Below, one piece after another: positions 62,761 to 64,000 of a DNA stretch of 64,000 nt. Position numbers and translations under genes: made by a program. The notes below the pieces were generated by a model. That model was not told the DNA's origin. It ran no database searches and saw nothing but the letters and a program-made list of their open reading frames with translations. Positions within the stretch are counted from its first letter, which is position 1, and every line of letters begins with the position of its first letter. Source of the stretch: Ignelater luminosus (taxonomy: Eukaryota > Arthropoda > Insecta > Coleoptera > Elateridae); assembly GCA_011009095.1 (NCBI GenBank), contig VTPC01001715.1:93529-157528 (forward strand), read 5' to 3'.

Positions 62761-64000
62761 TCAATCAATCTTAGGCACTGGGGTGTTACTTCAGTCTCAT
62801 TTGTTGAGAATTGTGGGTCTGCAAGGCTGAGTACGCCCATCGGTCACGCTTCCTCACACTGGACCAACCGGTGTATTATAGTATTACAGCAGCAGGTGGG
62901 GTGGCGGTCGTTGCATCATAGTTGGTGAATGGCATCCTGTTGTGAAGGTGAGACGATGTTCGATTTTACGTTGGTTTGAAGTTAGTACCTGTCGTTGTAA
63001 TCTGTCTTAGTGGCGTGGCTCCATGTTGGTGATGAAGCGAACAAGGTATTGCGGAGGAGGTAGAGTGTGTGCGGTGGTGGTGGTGATGATGAAAGCTACT
63101 ACGTCGCTCGGAAATTTCGCGGAGGACTGTGTGAGAATTTTATCTGCAGCTAAGTGGGGTATCAAGCAGAATGCCCATCAACTCGGAAGTGAGGTTTTCC
63201 CTTACGTCTCATTATGATAGAGGGCGGATGCTTGATTTTGTTTTTGGGTTTGCGTTGTGGGAGTGGTGTGCTTTGTTTTGTTCTACCGCCCTGCTCACGA
63301 AGCGACCCCTCATGAATTCGGGACGCGCATTTACAGGAGGAATCCCCGCTATGTCGCAGACCTCTTCGGAAGGGTGGTGGCGCTCCAAGCGGAAGATCTT
63401 CGTGCAGATGGCTTTCTCCTTCTGTAGGAATCTCCTGATCGCATATGGCGGTATGACACCAAAGACAGTGAATCGGTAGTCGAGCACGGTCCTAATGAAT
63501 GTTTTGTATGTGTGGAGTAACGTCCAGGGGTGGCAGCCTGAGATGTCGCCGCAGAGCCTGGACAGCAAGCTGCTGCGCTGCTGGACACAACGTCATCGCT
63601 CCATCTCAGCATGGGGGTGAAGGTGATACCAAGATACTTGACGGATGGCGAAAGTTGGAGGTGCGAGCCCCACAGTTCCAGGCGGACGTCGTCAGGGTCG
63701 AATCTGGCCGTCTGTTCGAAAAGTATGAGGTTGGTTTTGTGAGGGTTTGGTCTGATTCTCCACTTTCGGAACCAAGTCTCCAGGCCTACGCCAGGATTCT
63801 CGATCCCTCGGTGGAGCTCCGACACTCACATGGTCTTGTCGTCCGCAATTGGGAAAGGCGTACCTCAGGGTTTTCGGAGCAAGGGATGTCGTGGCAGTAA
63901 AAAATGAATAACAGTGGGGAGAGGATGGACTCTTGAACGCCGGCTCGCAGCGTGTACACCGTGGACTTCACCTGGTGTACTCGCACGCGATGTTGGCTGG
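62760..64000 (-). mobile_element. Dead Jockey/R1-type LINE, 3' part, runs off the window
   Basis: On the minus strand from 63986: AGVQESILSPLLFIFYCHDI (RT motif B, normally AGVPQGSVLSPLLFNIYTHDI), then ETWFRKWRIRPNPHKTNLIL and SPSVKYLGITFTPMLRW (motifs D/E and thumb) in frame 63825-63349, then LHTYKTFIRTVLDYRFTVFG and the C-terminal part in frame 63568-63212. The change of frame between blocks and a lost YADD box show it is dead. 62760-63210 would be the 3' end or UTR. The N-terminal part lies beyond 64000. Confidence 0.85.

Overview
The window is animal nuclear DNA, almost certainly from an insect. It is AT-rich, its introns are either tiny (52-55 bp) or very long (about 10 kb), and it carries an odorant-binding protein gene, a pair of trehalose/sugar-transporter-like genes, two exons of a large Dachsous/Fat-class cadherin, and many decayed retrotransposons and satellite arrays. 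A beetle or a related insect would fit, but the sequence alone does not fix the order. Gene density is low: three gene models plus two cadherin exons account for about 4.2 kb of the 64 kb.

Layout. 0-4.1 kb is AT-rich intergenic DNA. 4.1-6.0 kb holds two tandem relics of a mariner-like transposon on the minus strand. 6.55-7.99 kb (minus) and 14.85-16.30 kb (plus) are two head-to-head MFS sugar transporter genes that share one short intron at the same position and phase, so they are duplicates. The plus copy carries a one-base frameshift in a run of T. Between them, 12.3-13.96 kb has raised GC and broken minus-strand ORFs that I do not recognise. 17.0-18.1 kb has a possible retroelement primer-binding site and a roughly 260-315 bp tandem repeat rich in TTAGG-like motifs. 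18.8-20.6 kb is a dead RTE-type LINE (minus). 24.5-28.2 kb is a degenerate satellite array interrupted by a second dead LINE (25.2-27.0 kb, minus). 33.6-35.7 kb is a cluster of repeats, including a hAT-like MITE.

Cadherin locus. Exons at 38779-38959 and 48934-49419 join in phase across a 9974-bp intron and encode parts of successive cadherin repeats. That intron holds a complete two-exon odorant-binding protein gene (45934-46513, same strand), a five-copy 350-bp tandem array (40.2-42.1 kb) and a copy of another dispersed repeat (42.7-43.3 kb). The rest of the cadherin gene lies outside the window or was not recognised.

Distal half. 49.4-53.4 kb is AT-rich with an (AT)29 microsatellite and two hairpins. 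53.4-56.65 kb is a satellite block that includes a GC-rich minisatellite with an 18-bp unit (53.82-54.54 kb) and a possible tRNA-derived SINE remnant. 58.35-58.50 kb is a small reverse-transcriptase fragment. 61.7-62.75 kb is a third satellite block related to the first two, in opposite orientation. 62.8-64.0 kb is a third dead LINE (minus) that runs off the window end.

I found no convincing new biological system. The observations most worth following are the transporter pair with an altered sugar-binding motif, the nested odorant-binding protein gene with two extra cysteines, and three satellite arrays sharing a dyad-symmetric core. I saw no tRNA, rRNA, CRISPR or prokaryotic-type feature.
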